From positions 1,837,360-1,901,359 of the forward strand of contig NZ_KZ987724.1 of NCBI RefSeq assembly GCF_003614185.1: a stretch of DNA of 64,000 nucleotides, given 5' to 3'. Source of the DNA: Paenibacillus aceti. GTDB lineage: Bacteria > Bacillota > Bacilli > Paenibacillales > Paenibacillaceae. This document shows, in pieces, positions 26,452-36,105 of this stretch; within the stretch, counting starts at the first letter, position 1; each line of letters begins with the position of its first letter. Position numbers and translations under genes: made by a program. The notes beneath the pieces were generated by a model, which was not told where the DNA came from, did no database searches, and saw only the letters and a list, made by a program, of their open reading frames with translations.

Positions 26452-27120
26452 TCACTTATCTCTATCCTTGCTAAGTTGAGACTTTTTCATACGCTTTTTT
26501 CCTTCGCGGCATACATCCAGCAATGGGCAGTCCGCACAAGCCGGATTCTGGGCTTTACAGTGATATCTGCCGAAGAAGATCAGACGGTGATGCGTCAAGG
26601 TCCACTCATCCTCAGGAACCTGCTTCATCAATTTCTTCTCGACCTCGAGTACAGAATCATTCCACCCCGCCAGGCCCAGTCTTTTGCTGACGCGCTCCAC
26701 ATGGGTGTCCACCGCAATGGCAGGTACGCCAAAAGCATTCGAAATGACAACGTTCGCCGTCTTTCTCCCAACACCGGGCAATTGAACAAGCTTATTATAG
26801 TCACTCGGTACTTTGCTATTGTACTGCTCAATCAATATTTTGCACAAGCTCTGAATATGCTTGGCTTTACTGCGGAACAGACCAATCCGCCGGATATCCT
26901 GCTCCAGCTCCTCAGGCGGGACAGAGACATAGTCTTCAGGTGTCTTGTATTTCTGAAACAAATCAGCCGTTACTTTATTGACGGAAGCGTCCGTGCTTTG
27001 CGCGGACAACAGAACGGCAATCGTCAGCTCAAACGGATTACGATGGTTCAATTCGCAATGGGCGTCCGGGAACATAACAGCGATACTGTCCAAAATATGC
27101 CTAACAACCGCAGCCTTCAT
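26452..27120 (-). CDS. nth: Endonuclease III
   Basis: 222 residues from the ATG at 27120, preceded by AGGTGAAG; an ATG 36 bases upstream lacks a ribosome site. The fold signatures are complete: helix-hairpin-helix LPGVGRKTANVV with catalytic Lys in the LPGVGRKTA segment, GPD aspartate in IAVDTHVERVSKRLGL, and the C-terminal [4Fe-4S] loop C-X6-C-X2-C-X5-C (CKAQNPACADCPLLDVC). It is a DNA glycosylase/AP lyase removing oxidised pyrimidines. In Bacillus nth follows dnaD; here dnaD is 36 kb away, so that linkage is broken. Confidence 0.93.
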   Translation of the reverse strand: MKAAVVRHILDSIAVMFPDAHCELNHRNPFELTIAVLLSAQSTDASVNKVTADLFQKYKTPEDYVSVPPEELEQDIRRIGLFRSKAKHIQSLCKILIEQYNSKVPSDYNKLVQLPGVGRKTANVVISNAFGVPAIAVDTHVERVSKRLGLAGWNDSVLEVEKKLMKQVPEDEWTLTHHRLIFFGRYHCKAQNPACADCPLLDVCREGKKRMKKSQLSKDRDK

Positions 27121-27164
27121 CTCTTCACCTGCTTTCCTAAGGGGATTCTCGCTCATTAACGGTT

Positions 27165-27208
27165 AAAAAACCGTCCTGATCCGGGAAACATCCCGCATCA
27201 AGACGGTT
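27165..27208 (-). terminator. Terminator behind the SLH protein gene
   Basis: Minus-strand AACCGTCTTGATGCGGGA pairs with TCCCGGATCAGGACGGTT (two mismatches) and runs into TTTTTTAACC, just beyond the 27225 stop. Confidence 0.8.
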
Positions 27209-27224
27209 ATTCTCACGAAAACGA

Positions 27225-29981
27225 TTATTGTTTTTCGATTTCAATCAGCTTGTCACCATTGAAATACAGAACAATTTTATCATTTTCCTTCAATGATTGC
27301 ACGGACAAAGTCGTGTCACCTTGGTGAATATATATGTCATCGTTAATCGGGAAGCGGAAATTATTATCCGCTACACTCGATCTAAGCACCGACAGCTCCT
27401 TCGTCAAGCTGTTATAACGGGATACCTGACGCTCCATCGAGGTCAGAACCTTGACCAGCAATGAGCCGTCCGTATCCTTGCGCACCTCTACATGATCCTT
27501 GTCGCTAAGGTTAGAGATACCCGCGCTCACCGAGCCGTTACGAACGACCTTCACGCCGTTAACAAGCTGGAAGCTCTCCGACGTACCGTCGAATTTCTTC
27601 AGCTTCAGCACGGAGCCATCCACCTGCTCGACCTTACCGAGTGTCAATTTCACAACCTGCACCGATGACGCCGTGTAGCCACTAAAGGTAACATTGATCG
27701 TCTGGCCGACCTTAAGATCATGGACCTTAATGCCCGCGCCATTATCTCCGAACAAGGTTGCCTGATCTACGTAGAACTCTCTGGAAACATTATCGCCCAG
27801 TGCTCTGATCCGGCTGTTATTGATATTCACATTCGTAATTTCAAACTGCATCGTCTTCTTGACAGCGAGCGTCTGCAACGCGTCCTGATTCGTGCTCAGA
27901 ATCGCAGTCACTGGATCGCCAACCTTCAGATCCGTATAGCTGGCACTTGTCTTGCCATAGATGGAAACCGCAGGTGAAGTTCCTTGATAAGGCACTTCAA
28001 TCTTGCTGCCATCAGCCTGCAGAATCGTTACCTTCTTCTTGACGGTGTCTGTCGATACATAGGTGCCTTCATATTTATAGATCACCTGCAAGGAGAGCAC
28101 CCGGTCTCCAATCGAGGTCAGACTGATCCTTCTGCCCTCGGTCAGCAGAGACTCTGCTCCTTCAAGCGTCGGGTTAGAAGAATTGTATTCTACCTTGGTC
28201 TTTTCATCCAGCGTAAAGGCATGAACCTTCTTCGCTGAGTCAACAACCGTCAGCGCTTTATACTTCGGTACATAATTCACGACAGATACCGCGCCGACCG
28301 CTTCCGACTGCCGTCCGGTCACTTCAATCTTCGTAACCTGCTCTTCCGGATTAATCGTCAGCTTCACCTTGTCTCCGCCCTTGACGTCAGCGATCAGATC
28401 GTCCAGAGTCGGCTCGGCGATCCCGTCGATGAAGATGTACGGCTTCTCAGCCAGGCGTTTGATTTCATCCTTGCCATTCGTATTCGTGAAGCTGATCAGT
28501 GATTTACCTTCAATACTGAGCAGGGTTCCAGTTACCGTCCGTTCGATGCCTTGAGTCACCTCGAGCTTGGTCAAGACATTATTCTTCACGGTAAATTCAG
28601 CCAAAGCCCCTTTTTGCAATTCACCCAGGTTGTTCAATACCTGATCTTGATACACAATCATCGTATTATCATCGTATTTGAACGTCTCTTCTGCACCGGA
28701 AGCCTCTCTGATCTTGATCGTCTTCTTGGTCAGATCGAAGTCTTCAATGACGCCATTGCCGCTCTTATTCACGATGGCAGATTTGATCTGTACAATAACA
28801 GGCTTCTTCTCAACAGAATAAGTCTCACGCTGAATTTCAATCGTACTGTCCGGCGTCAGGCTATCTGGTTGAACCTTATTACCGTTTTGATCAAGGAACA
28901 CCGTATTATCATCATAAGTATAAGTAACAGAATCATTATTCACCAACAACAGGATCTTATGGTTGCTGCTAAGTACTTTTAAAAGGGTCCCTTCCGTCTT
29001 CTCCAGCTGCTGGTTGGCATCCCGCACTTCAACATAAGCGGCAGAGCCAATCTTATCTACGACCAGCACCTTCGTATATAATTGAAGCACTGACTTGGAA
29101 GCTTTGGTCTCCGAGTCCTTAGTGAAGTATACCGAGCGATTATCCAGCTTGAAGCTTCTCGCCCCCCCGTTCACGAACAGGGTCATGGTATCATCCTTCA
29201 GCGATGTAACGATCCCTTCGAATACATTATCATAGCCCGGGTTGACATGCTCACCGCCACGGCTGAAGAAGGTAGCGAGCTGTGCGCGCGTTACATTGCC
29301 GCGTGGATTGAATTTATTGCCTTCCACACCCTTGGTGAGATCCAGTTGAACTGCTACATTCACGTAACCGCGAGCCGCCGTGGAAATATTGTTCTCATCA
29401 GCGAATCCAGTAGAGGTTCCTGCCGCAGCCTTGGCATCTGCTTCCTTCCCGAGTGCACGTACCAGAATTTTGGCGATCCATTCACGTGATGCCGGCTTCT
29501 TGCCCCATTCTTCCTTCTCGCCCGTGCTGGCGATTTCCTCCGTCTTGTCGATCAGCTTCTGCTCCAGAGCCAATTCAACATAAGGTTTAAAATAATTGCC
29601 GATGACCAGCTCTTTTGGCGCGTTCTCCCCACTGCTCAGTTTGGAATTCAAATTCATGAAACGAATCGCCATCGTGATCGCTTCTTGCTGGGTTACACTA
29701 TCCCCTGGACGGAATTTTCCGGCTTCGCCAAGAATAATCCCTTCAGAGGCCAATTTATAAATATGCTTCTCTGCCCAGAAGCCGCTCTTCACATCACTGA
29801 ATAATTGGAATGAGGACGTATCCTGATTTTGAACCGGAGTCTGTGTCTGTGGCTGGGAAGCTCCTTCCTGAGCTTGATCTGCGAAAACAGCGGTACCTCC
29901 GCTTAAGCATAATGCTGTTACCAGCATGGTAGATACTGCTCTGTTCATGTTACGTTGAATCTTGCGCTTATATGATGACAT
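27225..29981 (-). CDS. S-layer homology (SLH) domain surface protein
   Basis: 918 residues. Signal peptide to about residue 35 (AVFADQA cleavage region). SLH repeats follow at about 57-240: FSDVKSGFWAEKHIYKLASEGIILGEAGKFRPGDSVTQQEAI, a middle degenerate repeat, and FADENNISTAARGYVNVAVQLDLTKGVEGNKFNPRGNVTRAQLATFF. The remaining 660 residues are a series of short beta-rich repeats with alternating KxxVxGTVxxxxxxxLTL-type strands and many Val/Lys/Asp. It should attach non-covalently to pyruvylated wall polymer. Function beyond the wall is unknown. Monocistronic, with AAAGGGAG before the start. Confidence 0.88.
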   Translation of the reverse strand: MSSYKRKIQRNMNRAVSTMLVTALCLSGGTAVFADQAQEGASQPQTQTPVQNQDTSSFQLFSDVKSGFWAEKHIYKLASEGIILGEAGKFRPGDSVTQQEAITMAIRFMNLNSKLSSGENAPKELVIGNYFKPYVELALEQKLIDKTEEIASTGEKEEWGKKPASREWIAKILVRALGKEADAKAAAGTSTGFADENNISTAARGYVNVAVQLDLTKGVEGNKFNPRGNVTRAQLATFFSRGGEHVNPGYDNVFEGIVTSLKDDTMTLFVNGGARSFKLDNRSVYFTKDSETKASKSVLQLYTKVLVVDKIGSAAYVEVRDANQQLEKTEGTLLKVLSSNHKILLLVNNDSVTYTYDDNTVFLDQNGNKVQPDSLTPDSTIEIQRETYSVEKKPVIVQIKSAIVNKSGNGVIEDFDLTKKTIKIREASGAEETFKYDDNTMIVYQDQVLNNLGELQKGALAEFTVKNNVLTKLEVTQGIERTVTGTLLSIEGKSLISFTNTNGKDEIKRLAEKPYIFIDGIAEPTLDDLIADVKGGDKVKLTINPEEQVTKIEVTGRQSEAVGAVSVVNYVPKYKALTVVDSAKKVHAFTLDEKTKVEYNSSNPTLEGAESLLTEGRRISLTSIGDRVLSLQVIYKYEGTYVSTDTVKKKVTILQADGSKIEVPYQGTSPAVSIYGKTSASYTDLKVGDPVTAILSTNQDALQTLAVKKTMQFEITNVNINNSRIRALGDNVSREFYVDQATLFGDNGAGIKVHDLKVGQTINVTFSGYTASSVQVVKLTLGKVEQVDGSVLKLKKFDGTSESFQLVNGVKVVRNGSVSAGISNLSDKDHVEVRKDTDGSLLVKVLTSMERQVSRYNSLTKELSVLRSSVADNNFRFPINDDIYIHQGDTTLSVQSLKENDKIVLYFNGDKLIEIEKQ

Positions 29982-30012
29982 TCAATTCTCCCTTTCTACA
30001 AAATAATCCCCT

Positions 30013-30221
30013 AGAGGTTGTTCAAAAAGTCAAAAAGCAACTTAACATCGTATTTTGACATTTCAGCCGGGCTGAGCCGGAGCGAAAGTTCCATAGGTCT
30101 GATGCCCAAACGATCGAAAACCTCTCAAATCCACCTTGAAGACATACTCGCTCCGCTCTAATGCCCCAGCTTCATTCAGCCTTTTTGGCGCTAACTACCG
30201 ATCTTTTTGAACTTGCACTCT
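30013..30221. repeat. MITE-like element
   Basis: About 209 non-coding bases bounded by imperfect inverted ends: AGAGGTTGTTCAAAAAGT at 30013-30030 and, on the other strand, AGAGTGCAAGTTCAAAAAGA ending at 30221. No transposase gene. Size and ends suggest a miniature inverted-repeat element, but the matching parent IS is not in this window. Confidence 0.4.
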
Positions 30222-30263
30222 AAGTCTATTCGACAGAAGAGGTCTAAGTTCCTCCAATCGCGA

Positions 30264-30899
30264 CTAATTTCTTGTCAGCGGTTGTTCTAATTCTACGTGG
30301 CCCATCAATGTATCTATTTCCTGGCCGTCGACAAGCAAGCGGATCGATTGCACCTCTGAAAATTGAAAGAGAGTCTGTTTGACCGCATCCAGAGCGAGGG
30401 TCTCGCCACCCGCACCAAGACGCGCTTCATCCGGCAGCGACAGATCGACGGTGACCTCGCCGCTTTGAATTTTGGCAGAGTTGAAGATCGCTTTTCCCCA
30501 TAGCGGGAACAATTTCTGATCTGAAGTGCTCTGTAGAGCCTTCAAGGCTGCCAGATACTTGTCGTCTTCGCTTTTATAGGTGATCTCCTGTTCTACCTTT
30601 TGCAATTCTAGCATTTGGTCATCTGTAAAATAAGTCTCGATCTTTGCTGTGTTTTGATCTTTTACAGCGTCCTTGTTTTCTGTGTCCGGTTGATCAGCGT
30701 TACCTTCCTTGGCTGTGTTATCTTTAGGCTGGTCAGCGTCATTGGCCTGACCGCCATTTGAAGAATTATGGTCGCCGTTTGCTCCCGTCTCATCCTGAGT
30801 AACTCCATTTGATGGGGAAATCTGCGGCTTTTGTCCACATCCGGTACTCAGCACGAGCAGAAGCACCAGCATGCCTGATACGAATAGCTTTCTGTTCAT
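30264..30899 (-). CDS. GerMN-domain spore/germination-type lipoprotein
   Basis: 211 residues. Lipoprotein signal MNRKLFVSGMLVLLLVLSTGC, then a low-complexity Asp/Asn/Gly/Gln linker (about 25-85), then a GerMN domain: YFTDDQMLELQKVEQEITYKSED, SGEVTVDLSLPDEARLGAGGETLALDAVKQTLFQFSEVQSIRLLVDGQEIDTLMGHVELEQPL. GerM-type domains are found in sporulation and germination lipoproteins. It follows the amidase gene by 32 bases and probably works with it at the envelope. The pair is duplicated immediately upstream. Confidence 0.85.
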   Translation of the reverse strand: MNRKLFVSGMLVLLLVLSTGCGQKPQISPSNGVTQDETGANGDHNSSNGGQANDADQPKDNTAKEGNADQPDTENKDAVKDQNTAKIETYFTDDQMLELQKVEQEITYKSEDDKYLAALKALQSTSDQKLFPLWGKAIFNSAKIQSGEVTVDLSLPDEARLGAGGETLALDAVKQTLFQFSEVQSIRLLVDGQEIDTLMGHVELEQPLTRN

Positions 30900-30931
30900 T
30901 ATCTGACCTCCTTAAGCAAGAACATGAACGA

Positions 30932-32353
30932 TTACATTCTGAAATAATCTTTAATCCCTTTTACAATGCCCTCTGCTACACTATCCTGAAATTGCTCAGT
31001 ATACATCTTGGACTCATCCCCGCTATTGCTCAGGAATCCGCATTCCAGCAGCACAGCTGGCATCTTCGTCTCCCTCGTCACATGCAGGCTCTTCGTACGA
31101 ACCTTGCGATCGGCGAGTCCAGTAGACTGAACGAGATACTTGTGCATAATATTAGCCAGTTCAACGCTATCCGAACGGGTATAATACGTCTCTACCCCTG
31201 TCGCGGATGACGGGCCGGAGTTGCCGTGAATCGATATGAAAATATCGGCATTCAAATTGTTAGCCAGACTGGAGCGATCCTTCAATGTCGGATAAGTATC
31301 CCCATCCCGGGTCATGACCACTTCAATGTCCGGTTCATGCTTGAGCAATTCCTCCACCTTGAGCGCGACCGCTAGATTGAAGTCCTTCTCATTCTTCTTC
31401 GTAATGCTGATCGCCCCAGGGTCGCTGCCCCCATGGCCAGCATCGATGATGACAAGCTTCTTGCCATCGCCACCCGGCGTAGAACCGGATGAGGAATCAT
31501 CCACATTAAGATCGATAATCACCAGGCCGTCATTGTTGTTCACTAGCTTATATTTCTTGGCGCTGTGCATATCCAGTACAACCCGGATTGTCGAAGGATT
31601 ATCACTGAACAATGCATAACGCACTTTGGAAATATCGGGGTAATCCGTCACTTCAAGCGAGCCGCTCTTGTGGGCGTCCAAGCTCTGTCCGGCCGCAAAA
31701 TCATCGGCAAAACGGGCATTCGGCACATCGATCACGATCCGCTCAGGTCCCGACATCGTGAACACGCTCGGCTTCACATTTTTGTCCACCGCGATCATCA
31801 GCTGATTGTTATTGAAGCTAATTCCTGTTACATTAGCCAAATTCTCGACCGTTCCTGGCTGGGATGATTCACCGCCGCTATTGGCGTTTCCACCGCTACC
31901 CGAGCCTGACCCCGAATGTGGTGAGACGAGATAAGCCGTCTTCGTCTTATTATCCCAATCTACATCCAGGCCCATCTGTTCTCCTACGAAGCGCAGCGGC
32001 ACGATTACCGTATCGCTCATCAATTTAGGGGCCAATGGTAAGCTAACGCTAGCTCCATTTACGAGAGCCGTGCTCTGATCCACGACCAGTTTCAATACAG
32101 TATCTGGTTGCTGTATAGTTACCGTGCGCGTCTTTTTCTCCCAATTGACGTCAAAACCAAGCTCCTCCGAGACGACACGAATTGGAATCATCACATTACC
32201 TTTCAGATTCTGAACCTGCCCATTCGCTGGCAAGGTCAGCGCTTTCCCGTCGAGCACGATACTAGTGCCGCTAGATGCGGCTTGTCCGGTCTGAGGGAAA
32301 ACTAGCAAAAACATAGCAAAAAACATCAACACACCTAAGCCAATTTTTTTCAT
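30932..32353 (-). CDS. N-acetylmuramoyl-L-alanine amidase (Cu-amine-oxidase-N, AMIN, Amidase_3)
   Basis: 473 residues: signal peptide (to about 25), copper-amine-oxidase N-terminal-like domain (about 30-145, NGQVQNLKGNVMIPIRVVSEELGFDVNWEKKT and a second half), Gly/Ser linker, AMIN domain (about 170-280), then Amidase_3 (about 300-470). Zinc-site and catalytic motifs: IDAGHGGSDPGA (His), FISIHGNS (His), PAVLLECGFLSN (Glu). It cleaves the amide between muramic acid and L-alanine in peptidoglycan. It shares one transcription direction with the GerMN gene and resembles the 33193 gene throughout. Confidence 0.9.
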   Translation of the reverse strand: MKKIGLGVLMFFAMFLLVFPQTGQAASSGTSIVLDGKALTLPANGQVQNLKGNVMIPIRVVSEELGFDVNWEKKTRTVTIQQPDTVLKLVVDQSTALVNGASVSLPLAPKLMSDTVIVPLRFVGEQMGLDVDWDNKTKTAYLVSPHSGSGSGSGGNANSGGESSQPGTVENLANVTGISFNNNQLMIAVDKNVKPSVFTMSGPERIVIDVPNARFADDFAAGQSLDAHKSGSLEVTDYPDISKVRYALFSDNPSTIRVVLDMHSAKKYKLVNNNDGLVIIDLNVDDSSSGSTPGGDGKKLVIIDAGHGGSDPGAISITKKNEKDFNLAVALKVEELLKHEPDIEVVMTRDGDTYPTLKDRSSLANNLNADIFISIHGNSGPSSATGVETYYTRSDSVELANIMHKYLVQSTGLADRKVRTKSLHVTRETKMPAVLLECGFLSNSGDESKMYTEQFQDSVAEGIVKGIKDYFRM

Positions 32354-32492
32354 CCTTCACCCCTACCATTCAATTTTTTGGCCTGATGATGTCCGTAAAC
32401 TACCAACAACTCCGACCATCATCAGACGAAGTATTAGACGTCCAAAACTCACAAAAGTTGCGATAATATGCCAATTTTCTTGTTTTGCAAAC

Positions 32493-32529
32493 CGAAAAAA
32501 AATAGTTTCCGAGAATCTCGGAAACTATT
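32493..32529 (-). terminator. Terminator between the two amidase/GerMN pairs
   Basis: A perfect 13-bp stem (AATAGTTTCCGAG with CTCGGAAACTATT, 3-base loop, 32501-32529) followed on the minus strand by eight T. It separates the two duplicated gene pairs into independent transcripts. Confidence 0.85.
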
Positions 32530-32549
32530 CCTATCAGCATTTAGGACGA

Positions 32550-33143
32550 TCATCTAGTTATTGGATGTTCCAGATCGACATGCCCCATTAATGATTCGAG
32601 CTGCTCTCCATCGACCGTCAATTCTATACTGTCCACTTCAGTAAATTGGAACATCGTCTTCTTCAAAGCCTCGATCGCCAGCGATTCTCCGCCAGCCCCC
32701 AGCCGCGCCTCCGCCGGAAGCGAAATATCGATCACGACCTGCCCTTCCGAGAAATCCAACGCATTCAGCACTGCCTTGTTCCATAAGGAGATCCATCCTG
32801 AATCTGCCGTCTGCAGTGCCTTAAAAGCAGCCTCATACTTGCTGTTGTCATCCGCATAAGTAATCTCACGCTGGACAGGCTTCAAATCCATAATATCTTC
32901 ATCCGTAAAATATACGGTGATATCCGTCTTCGTCTGTTCGGAAGCCGCCGGGTCGGTCACCCCGGTCTGTCCGTTGTTCTCTCCATCTGGAGCAGCATTA
33001 TTGCTGTCCCCATTCTGCGGAGCCGCTGTCACCGGGTCCTGAATTGATGAGGAATCGCCATTCCCCAATTCCGGCTTCTGACCGCAGCCAACCGCCAGGA
33101 TGATCAATACAGCCAGCAATCCTGAGAGCCATATTTTCTTCAT
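32550..33143 (-). CDS. GerMN-domain lipoprotein, paralogue 2
   Basis: 197 residues. Lipobox LAVGC at about residue 20, then an Asn/Asp/Gly/Gln-rich linker, then a GerMN domain close to that of the 30264 gene (ITVYFTDEDIMDLKPVQREITYADDN, SLPAEARLGAGGESLAIEALKKTMFQFTEVDSIELTVDGEQLESLMGHVDLEHPI). Good GGGGGA ribosome site. It lies 49 bases behind the second amidase gene, the same order as in the downstream pair. Confidence 0.85.
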   Translation of the reverse strand: MKKIWLSGLLAVLIILAVGCGQKPELGNGDSSSIQDPVTAAPQNGDSNNAAPDGENNGQTGVTDPAASEQTKTDITVYFTDEDIMDLKPVQREITYADDNSKYEAAFKALQTADSGWISLWNKAVLNALDFSEGQVVIDISLPAEARLGAGGESLAIEALKKTMFQFTEVDSIELTVDGEQLESLMGHVDLEHPITR

Positions 33144-33192
33144 ATTTCATTCCCCCTTGGGATTTTCGCATATTCAAGCGTGTAATGATGAA

Positions 33193-34713
33193 TCACAATC
33201 CTAAATATTCCTTGATACCCGCCACGATGCCTTCGGCTACCCTTTGTTGGAATACCTCGGTATACATCAGATAATCATCGTTCTCATTACTCAAATAACC
33301 GACCTCCAGCAATACGGCCGGCATCTTCGTCTCTCTCGTCACATGCAGACTGCTATAGCGCACCTTACGATCAGCCAGTCCAGTCGCAGCTACCAGATGC
33401 TTTTGCATCACATCCGCTAATGGAACGCTCTCGTCTCTCGTATAGTAGGTCTCTGAGCCGCTAGGATTGGCTGGCGGATCTATACTATTACCGTGAATGG
33501 ATATGAACACATCTGCATTCAGATCATTCGCCAGTTTGGCGCGATCTTGCAGACTGACCGTCACGTCAGTCGTTCTTGTAAATGTAAAATCAATATCCGT
33601 CTCTTGCTCAAGCAAGGCTTGTACCTTAAGTCCCACCGCCAGTGTGAAATCCTTCTCCGCCTTTTTACTCTTGCTTGTAGCTCCAGGCTGGGTGCCTCCA
33701 TGACCCGGATCAATGACGACCAGTCTCTTTCCATCGGCTTTCGGAGGAAGCGGTGTAACAGCTGTCGATTCCGTCAAATCTATAGTGATCAAGCCCAGAC
33801 CATCTCTGGTCACCGAATATTGGCTTGGTTCATTCAAATCGAGCACGATCCGAACGGTATCTGGATTGCGGGTGAACAATGCGTACCGTACCTGAGAAAC
33901 CCCCGGCGCATCTTCAATCGCGAATTGTCCCCGCATCGTCTCATCTAGCGGCAGTATGCTGGCAAAATGCTCTGAAAAAGAAGTTTGCGGCAGATCGACA
34001 ACGATCCGCTCAGGCGCATCCATCTTGAACACTTTTGGCTCTATATCTGCAGAGGCCGAAATCTGCAAGCGATTGTCGCTGAAGCTGATCCCATTGAGCC
34101 AGGTCTGCTGCTGAGCTGGAGTGGAATCTCCCCCGTTATTGGTAGAGTCAGGCTGCGGTATACCTTCCTGGGACTTATCGTTTTCTTTTGGACCCGAGGT
34201 AGTCTTGCCTCCTCCTGTACCCGAACCTGACCCGCCGTCAGGACTAATTAAATATGCAGACTTCGTCTTATTATCCCAGCTTACCTTCAAGCCCATCTCT
34301 TCACTAACGAAGCGCAGCGGAATAAGTGTGGTGCTATTCTTCAGGAACGGCGCGGCATTTAGCGCAACTTCACGATCCCCGACCATAGCCTTCTTCTCAC
34401 CGATAATGAACTTCAGTGATTTATCCGCCTGAGAGACCGTTACACTTCCGCTCTCCTTCTCCCATTTTACATCATAACCGAGACCTTCACCCACGACGCG
34501 CAGGGGTACCATCACATTCCCCTTGACGATCCCGGCCTGTGCCTTCTCCGGCTGTACTAATTCATGGCCATCCAGATAAATATGGGTACCCGCCGGGTTA
34601 ACCTTACCCGCAGAGTCAACTGCGCCTGCCGAACCGGCAGCATGTCCGATTCCGGGGACAACTAATAAACATAACATGAACAGTATTACGAAGCTCAATT
34701 TCTTCATCATCAT
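33193..34713 (-). CDS. N-acetylmuramoyl-L-alanine amidase, paralogue 2
   Basis: 506 residues with the same domain order as the 30932 product: signal peptide, copper-amine-oxidase-N-like domain (GIVKGNVMVPLRVVGEGLGYDVKW), Gly/Ser/Thr linker, AMIN, Amidase_3 with IDPGHGGTQPGA, FISIHGNS and PAVLLEVGYLSN. Differences are mainly the longer linker (about 160-205). With its GerMN gene it is one half of a tandem segmental duplication; the two copies have diverged, so they may act at different stages, for example vegetative versus sporulating cells (inference). Confidence 0.9.
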   Translation of the reverse strand: MMMKKLSFVILFMLCLLVVPGIGHAAGSAGAVDSAGKVNPAGTHIYLDGHELVQPEKAQAGIVKGNVMVPLRVVGEGLGYDVKWEKESGSVTVSQADKSLKFIIGEKKAMVGDREVALNAAPFLKNSTTLIPLRFVSEEMGLKVSWDNKTKSAYLISPDGGSGSGTGGGKTTSGPKENDKSQEGIPQPDSTNNGGDSTPAQQQTWLNGISFSDNRLQISASADIEPKVFKMDAPERIVVDLPQTSFSEHFASILPLDETMRGQFAIEDAPGVSQVRYALFTRNPDTVRIVLDLNEPSQYSVTRDGLGLITIDLTESTAVTPLPPKADGKRLVVIDPGHGGTQPGATSKSKKAEKDFTLAVGLKVQALLEQETDIDFTFTRTTDVTVSLQDRAKLANDLNADVFISIHGNSIDPPANPSGSETYYTRDESVPLADVMQKHLVAATGLADRKVRYSSLHVTRETKMPAVLLEVGYLSNENDDYLMYTEVFQQRVAEGIVAGIKEYLGL

Positions 34714-35196
34714 ATCCCTACCATTCTCGTAATTTTACCGCGAGATTGCAGCGTATGCTAACAGAACCGACGACCTTTACAAATAAGCCTGAACCTGACA
34801 GCAAAATTCCGACATCCGACAATACCCCGATCTGCAGCATTCAACAGCACATGACATCTCAAAATATGTAAGCCGAAACGTCTGACCGTAAACCTATCTT
34901 TCGACAATCATGGTTTGAACCGCCGCACAGATTGCTAATAACTTCCATGATATCAGATAATAGCATTTCCTGATAGACCCGATAGACTTATATTCTCATA
35001 GAATGACAAGTTGGTACAAATTTCATTAGAGTTAGGAGACAATTCCTGGTGGGAGATAATAATCCCTGGTAGATGAAGATAATTCCTGCAAAAGTGTCAG
35101 GCTTCTATCCAGGATTGCGGACCCAAAATTGAAATTTTCGGCGATAATTCCTGATAATGCCCGGTAATGCAGACGGCTTAGACGACTCCAAATTTG

Positions 35197-35328
35197 TAAC
35201 GAAACTAGGCATCGCTATTCGCCTCAAAAGAAGCGATTTCAAAAACTAACGAAACAGGGTATCGCTATCCGGGCTAGTAAGGGGGAAATGGCGGATTTTC
35301 ACCCAAATAACGATATGGAGTTTCGTTA
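35197..35328. repeat. Family B element, three-unit version
   Basis: Units TAACGAAACTAGGCATCGCT (35197, plus), TAACGAAACAGGGTATCGCT (35247, plus) and its inverted form AATAACGATATGGAGTTTCG (35306). Left edges are 50 and 59 bp apart, matching the first three positions of the complete copy at 43675; the fourth unit is not visible. The spacer 34714-35468 also holds AATTCCTG-like fragments (35041-35163) resembling degenerate family C units. Confidence 0.75.
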
Positions 35329-35394
35329 GAACAGGGAATCCCTTCACCGGACCAATCGGAACCACAACTATTGCACACGCGCCCTCCCAAACAC

Positions 35395-35439
35395 AAAAAA
35401 CCGATCCACCTCCCCCTCCATAGGCGGCAGATGAATCGG
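35395..35439 (-). terminator. Terminator behind leuD
   Basis: Minus-strand CCGAT...GGCGGAGGTGG-type hairpin closing CCGAT with ATCGG (35401-35405 with 35435-35439) and followed by TTTTTTGTG, about 30 bases after the leuD stop. Confidence 0.6.
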
Positions 35440-35468
35440 CACTCATGATCAACTATAAAATAGATAGC

Positions 35469-36059
35469 TTAAGCGAACTTGCGCTTCTCATAAGCGGTAA
35501 TTAATTCCTCATGCTGCAGGGTCAACCCGATGTCGTCCAGGCCTTGCAGCAGGAATTGACGGCGATGCTCATCAAGATCAAAGGAGATGCTCAGTCCGAA
35601 CTCATCCACAATCGTCTTGCTCTCCAGATCGACGATCAGCTTGTAGCCTTCATGCTGCGCTGTACGCTGGAACAGCTCTTCAACCTGCTCCTCCGTCAGT
35701 TTAATCGGCAGAATCCCGTTCTTGAAGCAATTGTTATAGAAAATATCGGCAAAGGAAGGCGCGATCACACAGCGGAACCCGTAGTCAAGGATCGACCATG
35801 GCGCATGCTCCCGGGAGGAGCCGCAGCCAAAGTTGGCGCGGGAGATCAGAACCGATGCTCCTTCATAGCGCGGTTTATTCAATTCGAACTCCGGATTCAC
35901 CTTGCCTTCTGTATCGAAACGCCATTCATAGAACAGAAATTGCCCAAATCCGGTACGCTCAATTCGCTTCAGAAACTGCTTCGGAATAATCGCATCCGTA
36001 TCCACATTAACCCGGTCTACAGGACCGACGATCCCTGTTATTTTTTTAAATGCTTCCAT
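35469..36059 (-). CDS. leuD: 3-isopropylmalate dehydratase small subunit
   Basis: 196 residues, usual for the long LeuD form. Aconitase swivel domain: [35 protein letters not shown] at the start and the diagnostic [46 protein letters not shown]. With LeuC it isomerises 2- to 3-isopropylmalate in leucine biosynthesis. It follows leuC by 46 bases with AGAGGGGAG before the start. No other leu gene is in the window, but ilvE lies 31 kb away. Confidence 0.95.
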   Translation of the reverse strand: MEAFKKITGIVGPVDRVNVDTDAIIPKQFLKRIERTGFGQFLFYEWRFDTEGKVNPEFELNKPRYEGASVLISRANFGCGSSREHAPWSILDYGFRCVIAPSFADIFYNNCFKNGILPIKLTEEQVEELFQRTAQHEGYKLIVDLESKTIVDEFGLSISFDLDEHRRQFLLQGLDDIGLTLQHEELITAYEKRKFA

Positions 36060-36105
36060 GATAATGCTCCCCTCTTTCCTAAATAGTGCGTGATCAAAAG
36101 CGGAC

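Noticed and set aside
26416-27159. 247-residue plus-strand ORF
   Set aside because: Exact antisense of nth; the iron-sulfur and HhH motifs are on the minus strand.
35246-35452. 68-residue minus-strand ORF
   Set aside because: It overlaps family B units and the leuD terminator; composition is that of repeats.
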